A stretch of 64,000 nt of DNA. Source: Lolium rigidum. Taxonomy: Eukaryota; Streptophyta; Magnoliopsida; Poales; Poaceae. The translations under genes and the position numbers were made by a program. The notes under the pieces are model-generated. The model searched no databases, was not told the DNA's origin, and was given only the letters and a program-made list of their open reading frames with translations. The DNA is taken from assembly GCF_022539505.1 (NCBI RefSeq), contig NW_025899950.1, forward strand, positions 85,643-149,642, in the 5' to 3' direction. This document shows, one piece after another, positions 30,407 through 42,232 of this stretch (position 1 is its first letter; each line of letters starts with the position of its first letter).

Positions 30407-33400
30407 TGTAACACCCCAAATTTCAATAAAAAGAAAGTTAGAGAATTCCAGAAAGCAAAATTTCAAACCAACAAAAACTTTTCTACTTGCATATAGTACC
30501 ATGCATAGGACTTGTGCATTTGAGTGATATGCCATGATGATTGTTATTACTTGTATTTGTTATGCTCTAAAACCCTAGTGTGATCATATTAAGATCACCA
30601 ACCAAATAAATCAAAGAGGAAGAAAATCCATAAAATGAAAAACCCTAAAAACCCTCACATATGCCCTATGGCATTTTTATAAATTTTGACCCTAGACCTA
30701 TTTGGTCTTCACCATTAGTTGAATAATGTTATTAAACACTTATTACAACTTTTGGAATCAAAGGATCACTTTTCAAATGGATTTCAAACACAAAACTAGC
30801 TCACATATGATATTGGTCAATTTTGACAATTCTAGTCTGATCACCACTTTGAGCCCTTGCCATTCATTTTTCCCAAACCAACTTTAGCTAACTCTTTGCA
30901 CCATTTCAAAGTCAACATCAAGGTGAACAACTTTGGTGAAGATCATCATGCCAAATTCATCTTGGATCAGGAGCAAGGCTCATTCAAAGTTTCAACCTTC
31001 TCACATATGCAACATTCCCCACTTAGCCAAATTTGCAAATGTTTGAATTCTAAAAATTCCACCACCACCTCAAAACCTCTCTGGTCATTTACAACTTATA
31101 TCCACCCTCACATTTCAAAAACTTTCACCTTTCGAATTATTTCAAATTGAGACAAATTTGTAATTTACAAATTATGGCACTATTTGCCACTATTGCAAAT
31201 AGTGTTCTATGCCACCTAAACTACTCTAATCTAAACCAAAGCTATTCTACCTTGTCCCCTGGCTCCCTCTAACCCTAAGTGCTGCATAGAAACCCTAGGG
31301 AGAGAGAGAGAGAGAGAGCAAGCAAAGACATGGCCATGCCGGCCCATGCCGGCCATGTTCTTCTCCCTCTTCCCTCCTTCATCACCACCACTGGCCACCT
31401 TGCCAAACCGCACCAACACACCACCCTAGCGCCGCCTAGCATCGCCCTGGTCGACGAGGACGACGACAACGCCCGGAACGCGCGCGCCCAGCACACGCCC
31501 AGGACCGCCAGTATGCCGATCGTGGCGCGCCGCAGACACCCACTGGCCACGTGCAGAACCACCACCTCGCTCACCCCCAGGACCCCCTGCGAGCACATTG
31601 AGCATCTGCGTGACACCACGACGCCGTTGGACACGCCCTCGACCACGACCCGCACCCGCCGTCGCCGGAGAAGCCAACCCTGGACCGCCGCGGGCGCGGC
31701 AGACACGGACACAATCCCACGCCATACCACGCCGCCCGACCGTGCCAACACCACCTCTAGCTTCGCCTGGACGAGGAGAACCCGACAGCATCGCCGCCTA
31801 GCTCGACAGCTCGCCGGAGACGCCGCGCGCGTGTCGACTTCTTCTCTGCCCCGCAGCACACTCGCGTTGCTATAAATAGAGCTCTCCCTTCGTCGATCCA
31901 ACCACACCAGCTCACTCCCCACCTCTCACAACCACTCCACCACCCCACCGTTCATCTGATTCACGCCGGAGAAGGGCCAATTGCAAGATCGCCGCCGCGG
32001 AAGCCCTGCAGAGATTGACGGCGAACCAGACCACCTCGAGCTCCGCCGCCTGTACCTGGAGCTTCGCCGTCGTCCACATCTACCTCGAGCATATTGCCAT
32101 CCCTTGCTGGAGCCGCCGTAAGCTCTCCCACCCCCTACTGCCGCCGCCGCACCGTCGGGATCTCGCCGGAGATGACGATGGCCCTGTGCCGTCCGATCTA
32201 ATTCTAATCCAACGCACCACACGCCTCCATACCGTTTCGGGTTTTAAGGGAGACTGACGGGTGGCCCCCACCCTGTCAGGCAGCCCGCGCGTCTGTGGAC
32301 CGTGGTGGGCTGGACTGGGCCGTTTTTATTTGAATCGGGCCCAGTTTCGTTTCCCGCCGGCCTTTTATTTCAAACTAGGTTTAATTAATTCAAATGAATC
32401 TGAATACTGCCCAAACTTTGAAATTCAATAATTTCAAATTGGCTAAACCAAATTTAGTGAATTTTATGTTGTTGAAAAGCTACTGAAATTCTCTACAACA
32501 TGCCACTGGCCTCATGGTCAGATTCTTTGTAGAATAAATGTGAGAAAAAGAACAAGACAGGGACTTTTCCCTATTCAAATAATTCTTAAAAATCAACCAA
32601 AATAGTTATTAAGTTAATTCCAACTCTAATAGCTCACATTTGACTTACACTAATTGTTTCTGCAAGAAAATGGTGTGGTCACTTTGCATGATCATGCCAT
32701 AGTTTAATGGATGGATATTTTGACTAGTTTAACTAGTTGATATTGTCCAAAACTATTAGAGTAAATTGTGTGAAGTCTTGTACTTCATTTAAACTTGTCT
32801 CACATGCATTCATGGGATGTTTGTACCTCTGGTCCAAACTCTCTTATATGAATGGCTTGAGATTTAAATCATATGTAGGGTTATTAAAATGGTATGAGGT
32901 GATCTACCTCATTTAAATCATGTTCTCAAATACTGATGATGAATGGTTGACCTAGGTCAATACCCATGTCATGTATAATTGTTTGAGAAATTAAATCTTA
33001 AGAAGATTTCAATGAGAGGAAATTCTTTCTCAAGAACCCTATGGAAACTATCATTTACATATAAAATACAAAGAAGTGAATTCCTTTTAAACCCCACAAC
33101 CCATGCACTCTAGTTAATTTATTTGTGTGCATAGAGTAGTTTGTGTGATGTATGTGATGTATGGAATAGCCATTGAATTAGTGAGTAATTATACTCGTAT
33201 TCAAATTTAGACGGTAGCACCGGAGAGTACGCCGAAGAAGAAGGATACTACCAAGAGGAGGAGGAGGAGGAACAGTTTGAGGACTACCAAGGCAAGCTAA
33301 TATTCTTGCAAAGTGCAAAGCCCCCTTGGGGCAAGGCACCATGACTCTTACCTTTTCTTACATAAGCCTATCCCAAGTTTTTACTTTACAAGCTTTTACT

Positions 33401-34721
33401 TGTTTTCTCAATAAGTTACTTTTATAGTTAACTTTGGTCAAAGTACAAGTTGGTTACTAGAGTAGTGAAGTAGTTCTAACAAGCAAAGCAAGATAGCACC
33501 CCTCATGGATTAGAGCTAGTGCTAATGAATTAAAACCTGACTACTCTAGATGGGAACAATGTGATTTTGAACTGAATTTGAAACCTTGGAATGATGATGC
33601 ATTCCATTGAATGATTTTTGAAGGTGAATATGAACAAGAGAAGATGGTGATTTTTGATAAAACAATGATGTTGGTTTGAATGCGATACCTTTCCAATTAT
33701 CAAGTACCCCCACAATACCTGATTATGGGTAGGGCTTAACCGGAAGTTTATGTGTCTTAGTATGGGTTCCCTCTAAACAAGCGTCATCGGGGTTACGCCG
33801 AAAGCTGCCTCTACCACAAAAGAAATGATGAGAAATGACGTGAAATGAGGTGAATGTCCGGCCCAAGCCCCGTGCGGTTCCCGGGTTGACGAGTTGGTCT
33901 TCACCGGGAGGCCAAGCTCATGGGGGAGGTGCTCATACTAGGATTCGTAAGTGAAAGGTTATGGTTGATGATCCGCGTATCGTGTTACGATGATTCGGGG
34001 AAATCCCGACGGATGAAATCAAATGTTGTGGCACAAGTGTGCAACCTCTGCAGAGTGTAAACCTATTCGAATAGCCGCGTCCACGGTTACGGACGGTTGG
34101 AAAGGCCATACAGTTTCCGATGTCATATCTTTGAAAATGATGTTGAAAGGTGATGGTGAAATGACTTGTGGTGAATTGAATTGAAATCACCCCATGAATG
34201 GTGGGAATGACACTAATGTTCCCACTTGAGTTAGTTAGCACTTGAATAAGCTTTTCTCAAACTTTGTGAACTAAAACTAGCTTTATGCAAATAGACTAGA
34301 GCTTAGCAAACCATACTAGAATGTCTAGCACTTACTTTAGTATTAGTTTTGCGAGTACGTAAAGTACTCACGGCTTTGTCCCTGGCTATTCAAATGGCCA
34401 GAGTATGAAGATGAACAAGGAGATGACCAACAGGACGCCTACGACAACTAAGCGCCTTCCGACGTCAAGCGTTGGCCTGTGGACTAGAGAGTCCTTGTAT
34501 CTTACGCTTCCGCTATGTTGAACTATGAACTTGTGTTGTTCGTTGATCGATAGATCAACTATTCGTGTAATATGGATGATGTGATTCCAAATTGTAAGAC
34601 TTATGGTATGTAATGAATGATGACTGTGATACTTAACTATTATGCCTCGCAACAACAATAATCCTGGGATTGCGATGTATGACATAATAGGCATTCGGAC
34701 TTAAAAATCCAGGTGTTGACA
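30407..34721 (+). mobile_element. E5: solo long LTR, LARD/Sukkula-like, 4.3 kb
   Basis: Ends TGTAACACCC and GGTGTTGACA, flanked by a 5-bp duplication (ACACC), with no second LTR, no primer-binding site and no pol. This is what a solo LTR looks like. A TATA box TATAAATA sits at 31871-31878, about 1.46 kb from the left end, inside a G/C-rich core. A short GA microsatellite lies about 31300-31318. Near the right end ACGGCTTTGTCCCTGGCTAT is shared with E10 LTRs, suggesting a related family. Known: LARD elements of Triticeae have LTRs of about 4.5 kb. The open frame at 31279-31875 is low-complexity and probably not a gene. Confidence 0.8.
31871..31878 (+). promoter_or_regulatory. E5 LTR TATA box
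   Basis: TATAAATA followed by a pyrimidine/C-rich leader, in the orientation given by the TGTAACACC start. Confidence 0.55.
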
Positions 34722-34726
34722 ACACC
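34722..34726. repeat. E5 target-site duplication, right copy
   Basis: ACACC, matching 30402-30406. Confidence 0.9.
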
Positions 34727-34795
34727 TCTTACTGCTCATCTCCTCGCCCAAACCTTCATGCCTCCTCTGTTTCTTCGTCAGAAGTTCCGCACGCC

Positions 34796-35530
34796 ATGGG
34801 CAAGAAGAAGAGCGCTAGCACTTCGGACGCGGCCAAAGTTAGCCGCGATTGGAGTGCCTCCGCCATTTCCAACCGCGACATCAACAAGCTGCGCGCCCTC
34901 GGCTTCATCTCCGCATCTGAAGATGATATTCGTCTTCCAGTTGCGGTTTCTCGCCCAAGGCCCCCGACGGGTTTCACTGTCATGTTCGTTGCCTTTTTGT
35001 TCCGTGGTCTTTCTCTTCCAGCCCACGAGTTCCTTCGCTCCCTTCTTTTCTACTACGGGATCCAGCTCTGGCAGCTGACCCCAAATTCCATTCTCCATCT
35101 TTCCATTTTCATTACTGTTTGCGAGGCCTTCCTCGGCATTGACCCTCACTGGGGTATTTGGAGGAAGATCTTCTATGTGAAGCGCCACAATGACAGCAAT
35201 GGCCCCCCCATCGTCGGTGGCGTTGGCTTTGTTGTCAGGAAGGAGGTCGACTACTTCGACTATCCAATGAAGGAATCCGTCCAGGGCTGGCGCAACAAGT
35301 GGTTTTACCTGCGTGATCCCATGGTGCCCAAGCGGCGCTCGAATCTCCCTCCCTTTGATGACGTCTTGGTGGCTCACAAGAAGAAGTCCTGGCGAAACGC
35401 CCTTTCTCCCGAAGAGAGGGCGATAGCCGACAGACTGTTTGAGCGGGTCGTCGTCTTGAAGAACATGGGAGGCTTGACGATGTGCTGCACTGAAGTAGTT
35501 TCAGTGTTCTTGCAATGGCGTATCAAAGGT
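34796..35530 (+). pseudogene. E4 antisense ORF, N-terminal 245 codons
   Basis: Clean reading frame from ATG 34796. MGKKKSASTSDAAKV leader; ISNRDINKLRALGFISASE; the family core at about residues 72-115 (HEFLRSLLFYYGIQLWQL, PNSILHLSIFITVCEAFLGI); WGIWRKIFYVKRHND; VQGWRNKWFYLRDP; PEERAIADRLFERVVVLKNMGGLTM. It then joins unrelated DNA at about 35526, inside the conserved LQRRI segment, so the second half is missing. Its own promoter is 4.4 kb away because E5 inserted in the 5' untranslated region. This is the best preserved aORF N-terminus in the window. Confidence 0.8.
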
Positions 35531-35606
35531 TAAACTAACCTAGGGTTTGGGAATTATTACCGTACCTCAAGACGAGAAATTACAGAACAGATTCAATGGC
35601 GTATCA
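35513..35606. repeat. 13-bp direct repeat at the E4 breakpoint
   Basis: CAATGGCGTATCA occurs at 35513-35525, as the last bases of the aORF, and again at 35594-35606, with 68 bases between. Confidence 0.85.
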
Positions 35607-35757
35607 GGTCGGCTTCGGTCATCGCCTTCGTTGCCGGTGCTCACAGCATCGATGTCGGCCGCCCCAATCGCCAATCGACCAACCAAAGCCATATGCCACG
35701 GATCCGCTAGTCCGCTCTAATTCGGCAGCCACCGATAGTTCGTGAGAGAGATGGTCT
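35607..35757. other. Unassigned stretch between E4 and E6
   Basis: About 150 bases of mixed composition. A short minus-strand reading (AIGAADIDAVSTGNEGDD) is open but too short to assign. No repeat recognised. Confidence 0.3.
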
Positions 35758-36311
35758 TGTCAGGTCCTGGAAACACTAGCACTTTCGGTAGCACTGCAGA
35801 GAAACAGAGGTCAGGATGGTGTCCAGAAGGATCAACGGCTACCAGTCATCTTATTACTCCTTCCGTTTCAATTTACTAGTCCTAAGTGTATCCCTAGGTC
35901 GTCAATTTAACCAACTTAATATAAGATATATATTACAAAAATATACCATTATAAACTTTAGATTTTATACTTTCTATTGGTATAATTTTTGTGTTATATA
36001 ATTTATATTATATAGATGAAATTGGCGACCTAGGTATAGGTGCAGGCCTAGTAAACTGAGATAAAGGGAGTAGTTTTAGTGGCTAAACTAGTTTAAGGTT
36101 AATTAATGAATAGCTAAGCTGTAATAAATTATTAAGCTTGAGCTTGCCTTTCGATATAAAGGGCAGGTGGGGTGGATGGGAGGATCAAGCTAATGAAAAA
36201 CGTAAATTTATTTCCCTGTTATTTCTTCCTTTGCAAGTAGGTATAGCTCTGAGCCCCGTGTGCTCTTCTTCCTTCCCGATCTATCGTCATGGCACCTATC
36301 AGGACCTGACA
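35758..36311 (+). repeat. E6 5' LTR, interrupted by a Stowaway MITE
   Basis: TGTCAGGTCC at the left and GGACCTGACA at the right form a 10-bp inverted terminus. Length is 554 bp with the MITE, about 340 without. A tRNA-iMet-type primer-binding site follows two bases later. Confidence 0.75.
35857..36070. mobile_element. Stowaway-type MITE (Tc1/Mariner), 214 bp
   Basis: Left end CTCCTTCCGTTTCAATTTAC and right end GTAAACTGAGATAAAGGGAG are imperfect inverted repeats of the grass Stowaway type. TA duplications flank both sides (35855-35856, 36071-36072). The interior is AT-rich, as expected. Confidence 0.9.
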
Positions 36312-36313
36312 AC

Positions 36314-36326
36314 TGGTATCTAGAGC
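36314..36326 (+). other. E6 primer-binding site
   Basis: TGGTATCTAGAGC, a one-base-insertion variant of the common initiator-Met tRNA site TGGTATCAGAGC. It starts two bases after the LTR. Confidence 0.75.
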
Positions 36327-36454
36327 CTATGGTCCTCTGACCACACCAAACCCGCGGCGCCTGCCCCTCCCTCCCTCCTTCCCCATCCACAAATTCCCCA
36401 ACCTTCCCAGATTCTAGGAGCAGGGTCTCAAATCCCTAACCAGGCTCGCTCACC

Positions 36455-37236
36455 ATGCCGACGAGTACTCGATCTGCATCACGAGAGCTCCACGGAGATG
36501 ATGGTCGGTTCGTCCGCTCGGCATCGATGACAGACACTGAATATGCCGAGAATGAGCCCGCCAGCGCGCTCAACGCCTTGAATAACACCTGGCAGAGTCA
36601 AAGGCCGCCATTAACTCCCTCCAAGGCCATATGGAGCAGATGATGGAGATGATGGCATGTATGCAGACAAGCCTCGCTAGAATCGCACCGATGGAAGGTA
36701 CGAACGCCGCTGCACCCCAGCCTCAAAACCATAGCTGTAATTTCATCACCCCACCCCACCCCACCCCACCCCACCCCCCCCCCCCCGCACACAAGCATCG
36801 TCCTTTCTCCCAATCCAGAGGTTCCCACACCCAAAACAACTCCTACCCCATAGCCACCACCATTTCCACCGAATTTGGGCAAACTCACCCCAGATTAGTG
36901 CCTGTCCCACCCTCCACACAACCCATTCGACAAAATTACCAAGCCACCACCTTCACAGAATCAATTACCACCACCATTGTTGCTTCATCATCTAACTATC
37001 ACATCACACAGTACACTAATCTGGCCACCCAACCACATTATTACCAACAACCACACCAACACAACCCACACTACAACCAATTTCCTCCTCCACAACAACC
37101 ATATTACCAGCACCAACCACAGTACCCACCCTACTACAACCCACCGTTCCAGTCGTCGCCATACCAACATCCATACCAGCCACAACACCACAACTCCTCC
37201 TATAACAACTTCATGGTGCAACAATATTCTCCAAGT
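36455..37236 (+). pseudogene. E6 gag remnant
   Basis: ATG 36455 (MPTSTRSASRELHGDDG) runs into a stop after about 62 codons. A second frame from about 36600 reads INSLQGHMEQMMEMMACMQ, then a Pro/His/Gln/Tyr-rich tail. An extreme C run (about 36748-36787) is the likely slip site. At about 37222-37236 the sequence jumps directly into RT, so the gag core, knuckle and protease are deleted. Confidence 0.6.
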
Positions 37237-38531
37237 TAGACCTGAGATCAGGTTACCATTAAATATGGATGAAAGAGGAAGACATCCATAAAATGGCATT
37301 GTCAACACATTTCAGTCATTACGAATACAAGGTAATGCCTTATGGCCTCAGTAATGCACCGGCCACATTCCAAGAGCTGATGAACACACTCTTTGCCCAA
37401 TATTTGAGGAAATTTGTCTTCGTATTTTTCGATGACATTCTTGTGTGCAGTTGTTCAACACACACAACACTTGGCAATTGTCCTGAATATTCTAAGACAG
37501 AACCAATTGAAGGCCAAGTTTAGCAAATGTACCTTTGTTCGAGACAAAGTCGAATACCTCGGGCATATCATCTCTGGCCAAGGAGTGGTTACTGATCCCT
37601 CCAATATAAGGGCATCATCAACTGGAAAACTCCAGCTACCATCAAGAAACTATGAGGTTTCTTGGGCCTTACGGGCTACTGGCGTAGATTCATCAAGGGA
37701 TATGCCAGTATTTGCCAACCTCTTTATCTTGCGCTAAAGAAAGATAACTTATAGTGGGGTCCACTACAAGAGCAAGCATTTCAACAACTAAAGCCTTTTA
37801 TTCTTGAGACAGATCCTTGTGGCACAGGGATAAGAGCAGTCTTGATGCAGGATGGCAAACCACTTGCCCTTTACAGTCAACGGTTGGGTCCAAAAGCTGC
37901 AGCTCAGTCCATCAATGATAAAGAAGCTCTAGCTATTCTTCAGTCCCTCAAGAAGTGGCGCCACTATTTCTTGGAAACAAAATCATTATAAAAACAGACC
38001 AATGAGCACTCAAGTACTTGGGCACTCAAAGGTTGTTGGAAGGTATTCAGCAAAAATTGATGCTAAAGTTGTTGGAGTTCGACTACCTTTGAATACAAAA
38101 AATGCATGTGTCTACGCACTCTCTCGCAAATTCCAGGACATCGACAAGGAAGCTCTAGTAGACAACAAAACACTCACGGACAATTGCAAGGCCGTTACAG
38201 TGATAGTTCCAACTTGGCTAATGGAAGTCAGTGACTCCTATATTGGTTACGCAACTTGTACAAGGCTACTATAGGAACTAGCACTGGACCCTCACAGCAA
38301 CATCAACTACTCCTTGCAATCGGGTATCATCCATTACAAGAATAGGATTTACATTGGTACAACCACTAATCTAAGTACAAGATTATTCCACTCATTTCGC
38401 TCATCTCTCCTTGGTGGCCACTCTGGAATGCGAGTGCCCTTGCATAAGATACAACAACTGTTCTATTGGCCATAGTCCAAACGGTTCATAGCTGCTCAAG
38501 TGGTTGCTTGTCCAACCTGCCAGATTTACTA
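37237..38531 (+). pseudogene. E6 pol remnant: RT, RNase H, integrase zinc finger
   Basis: RT: LDLRSGYH-stop-[47 protein letters not shown] (catalytic FFDD intact), then a frameshift to [19 protein letters not shown]. Connection domain: [21 protein letters not shown] (another frame), RNase H start FILETDPCGTGIRAVLMQDGKPLALYSQ, KEALAILQSLKKWRHYF, then a further break. Integrase zinc finger: LGGHSGMRVPLHKIQQLFYWP, ACPTCQIY (about 38410-38530). Several stops and shifts. The remaining integrase and 3' LTR are missing; the next sequence is Athila gag. Confidence 0.8.
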
Positions 38532-38790
38532 AAGTTGTTTAATAGTTTCAGGTAATACCACGGCTGCTCTCGGGCTTATGAATAAGCTTGATGTTGTTGA
38601 ATACCACGGGAGATTCAGCTGAGGGTTCGTTAAGGAATTCCCCAGTGGGAGTGATGTGGGGTATGCTATTCATCCACGCTTTATTGCTATTATGAAGGAG
38701 AATAGTTTTGCAGGAGATGATCCCGATGTGGATCCTTATAGTCATTTACATTCTTTTACTAAGTTGTGATGGACAATTAAATTGAGAAAC
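38532..38790 (+). pseudogene. E7 Athila gag, N-terminal fragment (before E8)
   Basis: Frame FVKEFPSGSDVGYAIHPRF, ENSFAGDDPDVDPYSHLHSF, TKL-stop-WTIKLRN. The reading continues across the E8 insertion as NYTDDELKLKLF at 43740. TGA at about 38767 replaces a Cys codon. The exact left border with E6 is uncertain. Confidence 0.7.
38786..38790. repeat. E8 target-site duplication, left copy
   Basis: GAAAC before TGTGACGCCC, repeated at 43736-43740. Confidence 0.9.
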
Positions 38791-39693
38791 TGTGACGCCC
38801 CGGAACCGGTACCATGAGGATTCTAGCGATCCCGCCGAAATCCGCACGATATCGATTCAGAGATGCCCTCCGACACGACGTGCGTGACGAAGCACACACG
38901 TGATGCCAGAGGAATTACCACGAGCAGTAACATTACAACAGGTTTACAATAGAGCCTACAAGAAACATATATTACAACAACGACTCCAACGAGTCAAGAT
39001 ACAAATATACAACACGAAGATCCGAATCATACAGAAGATCAAATACGTTCAAGTACGGACAAGATACAAATTGGACTAAGAGTCCTAAAGATAAACGATG
39101 GCGTCCATAACCCTGCCCAGGCCAAGCCGGAAGGGTAACCTTGCTAACGCCGTCTTCATCGAACATAACTTCATACCTGCATGGTTATGTCCCAAAGAAG
39201 CATCAATAAGTACGGGTTCCTACTTAACAAGACTTCAAGACGTATAAGATTCGTCAACCAGTCGTCCTTTATACTTGAGGCACGCAGGGGACTTAGAAAC
39301 GCAAGAGGAACGTCATAGGCAATATGGTGGGGTTAAGCGGCAGCGCGCAAGCACTAAAAACATATAGAGACACTCTACAACATTCGTCTATCAGATAAGG
39401 TGAGAGAGCGCATAAACTAACAGTTCTATACTCTGCAAACATAACCCTACCGATATGTTCCCCCCTTCGCCAAGGAGGTACTTACAAAGGCACTCACACG
39501 GTGGACAAGTTTTATTAGGTAACCGTGGTAGCAATGCTATATTACTACACAAGTTATTAGCAAATTATTATCAACAAGATAGCGGTTTAAGTTATTCTAT
39601 GATCAAGCTATACAATTCCAAGTCGTCCATAACCACGAACACGGCTTATCGATAAGATGTACACCCTATAGGGGTTGCCCTTATGTAACCATA

Positions 39694-40471
39694 CGCATGC
39701 TCAGGGGCGGAGCTACACCCCGGGCAACCAGGGCCATGGCCCGGGGCGCAGCAACTTTTCAGGCTTACAACCTATCGAGAATTTTGATCTAGCCTATGGT
39801 GCCAACTCAACGAAAAGGAGTGATGGATCGTCGTGGACCGAACGGGTCGAACACTTACTTTCCTCCCCGATTCCATCCCCTGGCAGCGGCCGGACATGCT
39901 CGTCGTCACCGACCCGCAGGCTCCCTGGATGGCCGGAACCCGTCCCAGCCGTCGCGCCGTTCTTCTCTGCGTGACTGCTTTTTCTACAGCTGCTGGTCCG
40001 TCCTGCCTGGCCTTCTCATGCTCTCCTCCACACGAGCGCGGCCATAGGGCGGGCGGCGCTCGAGTGCTGGTGCCGTGATGCGCCTCTCCTCTACATCTTT
40101 TGCTTTTGTAATACATGCTTCACTCAATTGGACTAGGTAATTGACTGTGCTTCGGGCTGCGGCTCAATCTGTAAGGTACGTAATTGACTAATGATGTTCA
40201 TCTAGGCGTCTCAGTTGAATTGATCAGTAGCCTATCCAAAAATCAGATTTATGTATTATCTTTCTGTAAACTGTAGTATTCTAGTTTTTTTGTATTATGT
40301 GATTTTTTATGTACTTTGTTTGATCGCTAACAATTCAATTGATTTAGATGTTCATTTTCGCAATTGTGGGAAAAAAGTGTGTTATTACAAGAGGTTTTCT
40401 AGAGTAGTTTTTTCGCGCTTAATGTTTGTCCCGGGGCTTGCTCCAATCCTGGCTCCGCCACTGCGCATGCT
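39694..40471. mobile_element. Non-autonomous hAT-type element with 8-bp duplications
   Basis: Element 39702-40463 (762 bp). Left end CAGGGGCGGAGC and right end GGCTCCGCCACTG form imperfect inverted repeats. Both sides carry the 8-bp duplication CGCATGCT (39694-39701, 40464-40471), the hAT signature. No transposase can be read, so it needs a helper. Confidence 0.85.
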
Positions 40472-41651
40472 TGAACCCGCTTTATAAAGGCGGAGTCTCA
40501 CAACAAGACCATTCCCAATGCAAGACAAAGTTTAATGGGAGCCACCCAACTAAGCTACCCGTGACGAAGTTCGGCCGTACTCCGATACGGACCCAGAGGT
40601 TTGCGAGGAGGGCTATGCTGGCATGAACAACATGCGTTCGCTAAACCTGCCGCGAGATGATGTACAGTACAGATTATAAACACCCGAAGGTAACAGGAAG
40701 TAAATCGTGCATCGTGCATATGGGCAAATAAAACCAAGGTTGTGGCTCCCAATAAACAGATTCGAGGAAAGGTAGTGGGTGATGGGGGTCCCACTCCCCC
40801 ACATACGGGTAGAGCGCTCAATCTCGGAATAGATAACAAGAACTCGGGTCCTAGGGGACATTACCGAGTCAAAGTTCCGATGCTTTCACAAAGGGGCTCA
40901 TAGATGCCTATGCTTATAATTTTAGTTGTTAACAATTAAGCAAAGCATGAGTATGTCCAACGAATATATCCATAAACCATGTGTCATGATTCCCAACAGA
41001 TAACTCGATAAGATAACAATAACGGTAACAAGATATAAACGGCACTAGCATGCACTACGACTCGCAAGGCAGACACGATAACCAAACAATAGCTGTAGGA
41101 GGTGGTGGTGACAATATGGCCTGCTTGAGGTAACAAGTGGATAGGACATGTGACAAGAACGCAACTCAAGGCTAGCATAAGGGAGAAGGCAAATTAAAAT
41201 AGGTGAGCGACTCCTGCAGAGACAGGAGTATAGGAAATGCTTGCCTGTTAAAACTTGCCGGGGAACATCCGGAGAACTCGTCGTATCTCACCGCACCACT
41301 TCGTGATCCTATCCGGGAAGAAGCAAATGTTGGAACACACAACGTATACAAGTCTTACTACTACGAATAAGGACGAGAATGCTCAAGATATGATATGCAT
41401 GACATGGCAAAGATGGTGCAATGCATCTTATCCAAATTAAGCGGGAACGGAACCCCGGACGAGCAAATTAGGTTAGAGTTGCATTTCCTACCGACAAAGT
41501 TAAGTGTTGTTTAACATGGCATATCATGCCAGGGGTGAGATACTTCAAGTTTAAATAGAGCGGGGAAAACCTAGGTGATGTTCCAAAATACTTCGCGGTT
41601 CGATATTAGGTGATATGCACAATCTACACGTCACGACATGATGCGATCTGC

Positions 41652-42232
41652 AAACAGGCACATGGATGGCATATTCATGATCCTTGCATTTTTCTGATCA
41701 AAATGGACATAAAATTTGTTTGATTTGGATTTGTCAAAGTGCAGTTTTGAAACATTTGAGAAACCATCTGTTTGTAAGTTTCTTAAAACTGAAATTGAAT
41801 TGGAGCAGGAAACGGTTTACACCGTGGTGGAAGCTAGCCAGAGACACAAACTGGTGGGGCTCCACTGCCACGTAGGCGCCGCGTGGCAAGGATGCAAAAA
41901 GGTAGTTTTTATTGCGCCGTATAGGATTTGAACTAAGGTCGCTTAGGTGTGGAGCAAAAAGCAAAGCAACTGGGCTACTCGATCAAACAGGCACATGGAT
42001 GGCATATTCATGATCCTTGCATTTTTCTTTTCAAAATGTACATAAAGTTTGTTTGATTTGGATTTGTCAAAATGCAGTTTTGAAACATTTGAGAAACCAT
42101 CTGTTTGTAAGTTTCTGAAAACTGAAATTGAATTGGAGCGGGAAATGGTTTACACCGTGGTGGAAGCTAGCCAGAGACACAAACTGGTGGGGCTCCACTG
42201 CCACGTAGAGGCGCCACATGGCAAGGATGAAA
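41652..42232. repeat. Tandem duplication in E8
   Basis: About 250 bases from 41652 recur from 41985 with few changes. The offset is 333 bases because about 80 extra bases (41905-41984) follow the first copy only. Confidence 0.9.
41905..41984 (-). other. Possible tRNA-derived (SINE-like) segment
   Basis: On the minus strand the extra segment contains AGTTCAAATCC, which fits a pol III B box, preceded by GAGTAGCCCAGTTGC, which loosely fits an A box, about 40 bases upstream. It is too short for a complete SINE and I see no full cloverleaf. Confidence 0.35.

Noticed and set aside
31279..31875. 198-codon plus-strand ORF and 215-codon minus-strand ORF in E5
   Set aside because: Both are G/C-rich low-complexity frames (Arg/Thr/Pro or Val/Arg/Gly) within a solo LTR, overlapping each other; one starts in a GA microsatellite.
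36631..37239. His/Gln/Pro/Tyr-rich 202-codon protein as a novel gene
   Set aside because: It follows an LTR and primer site and runs into RT; it is the gag tail of E6.
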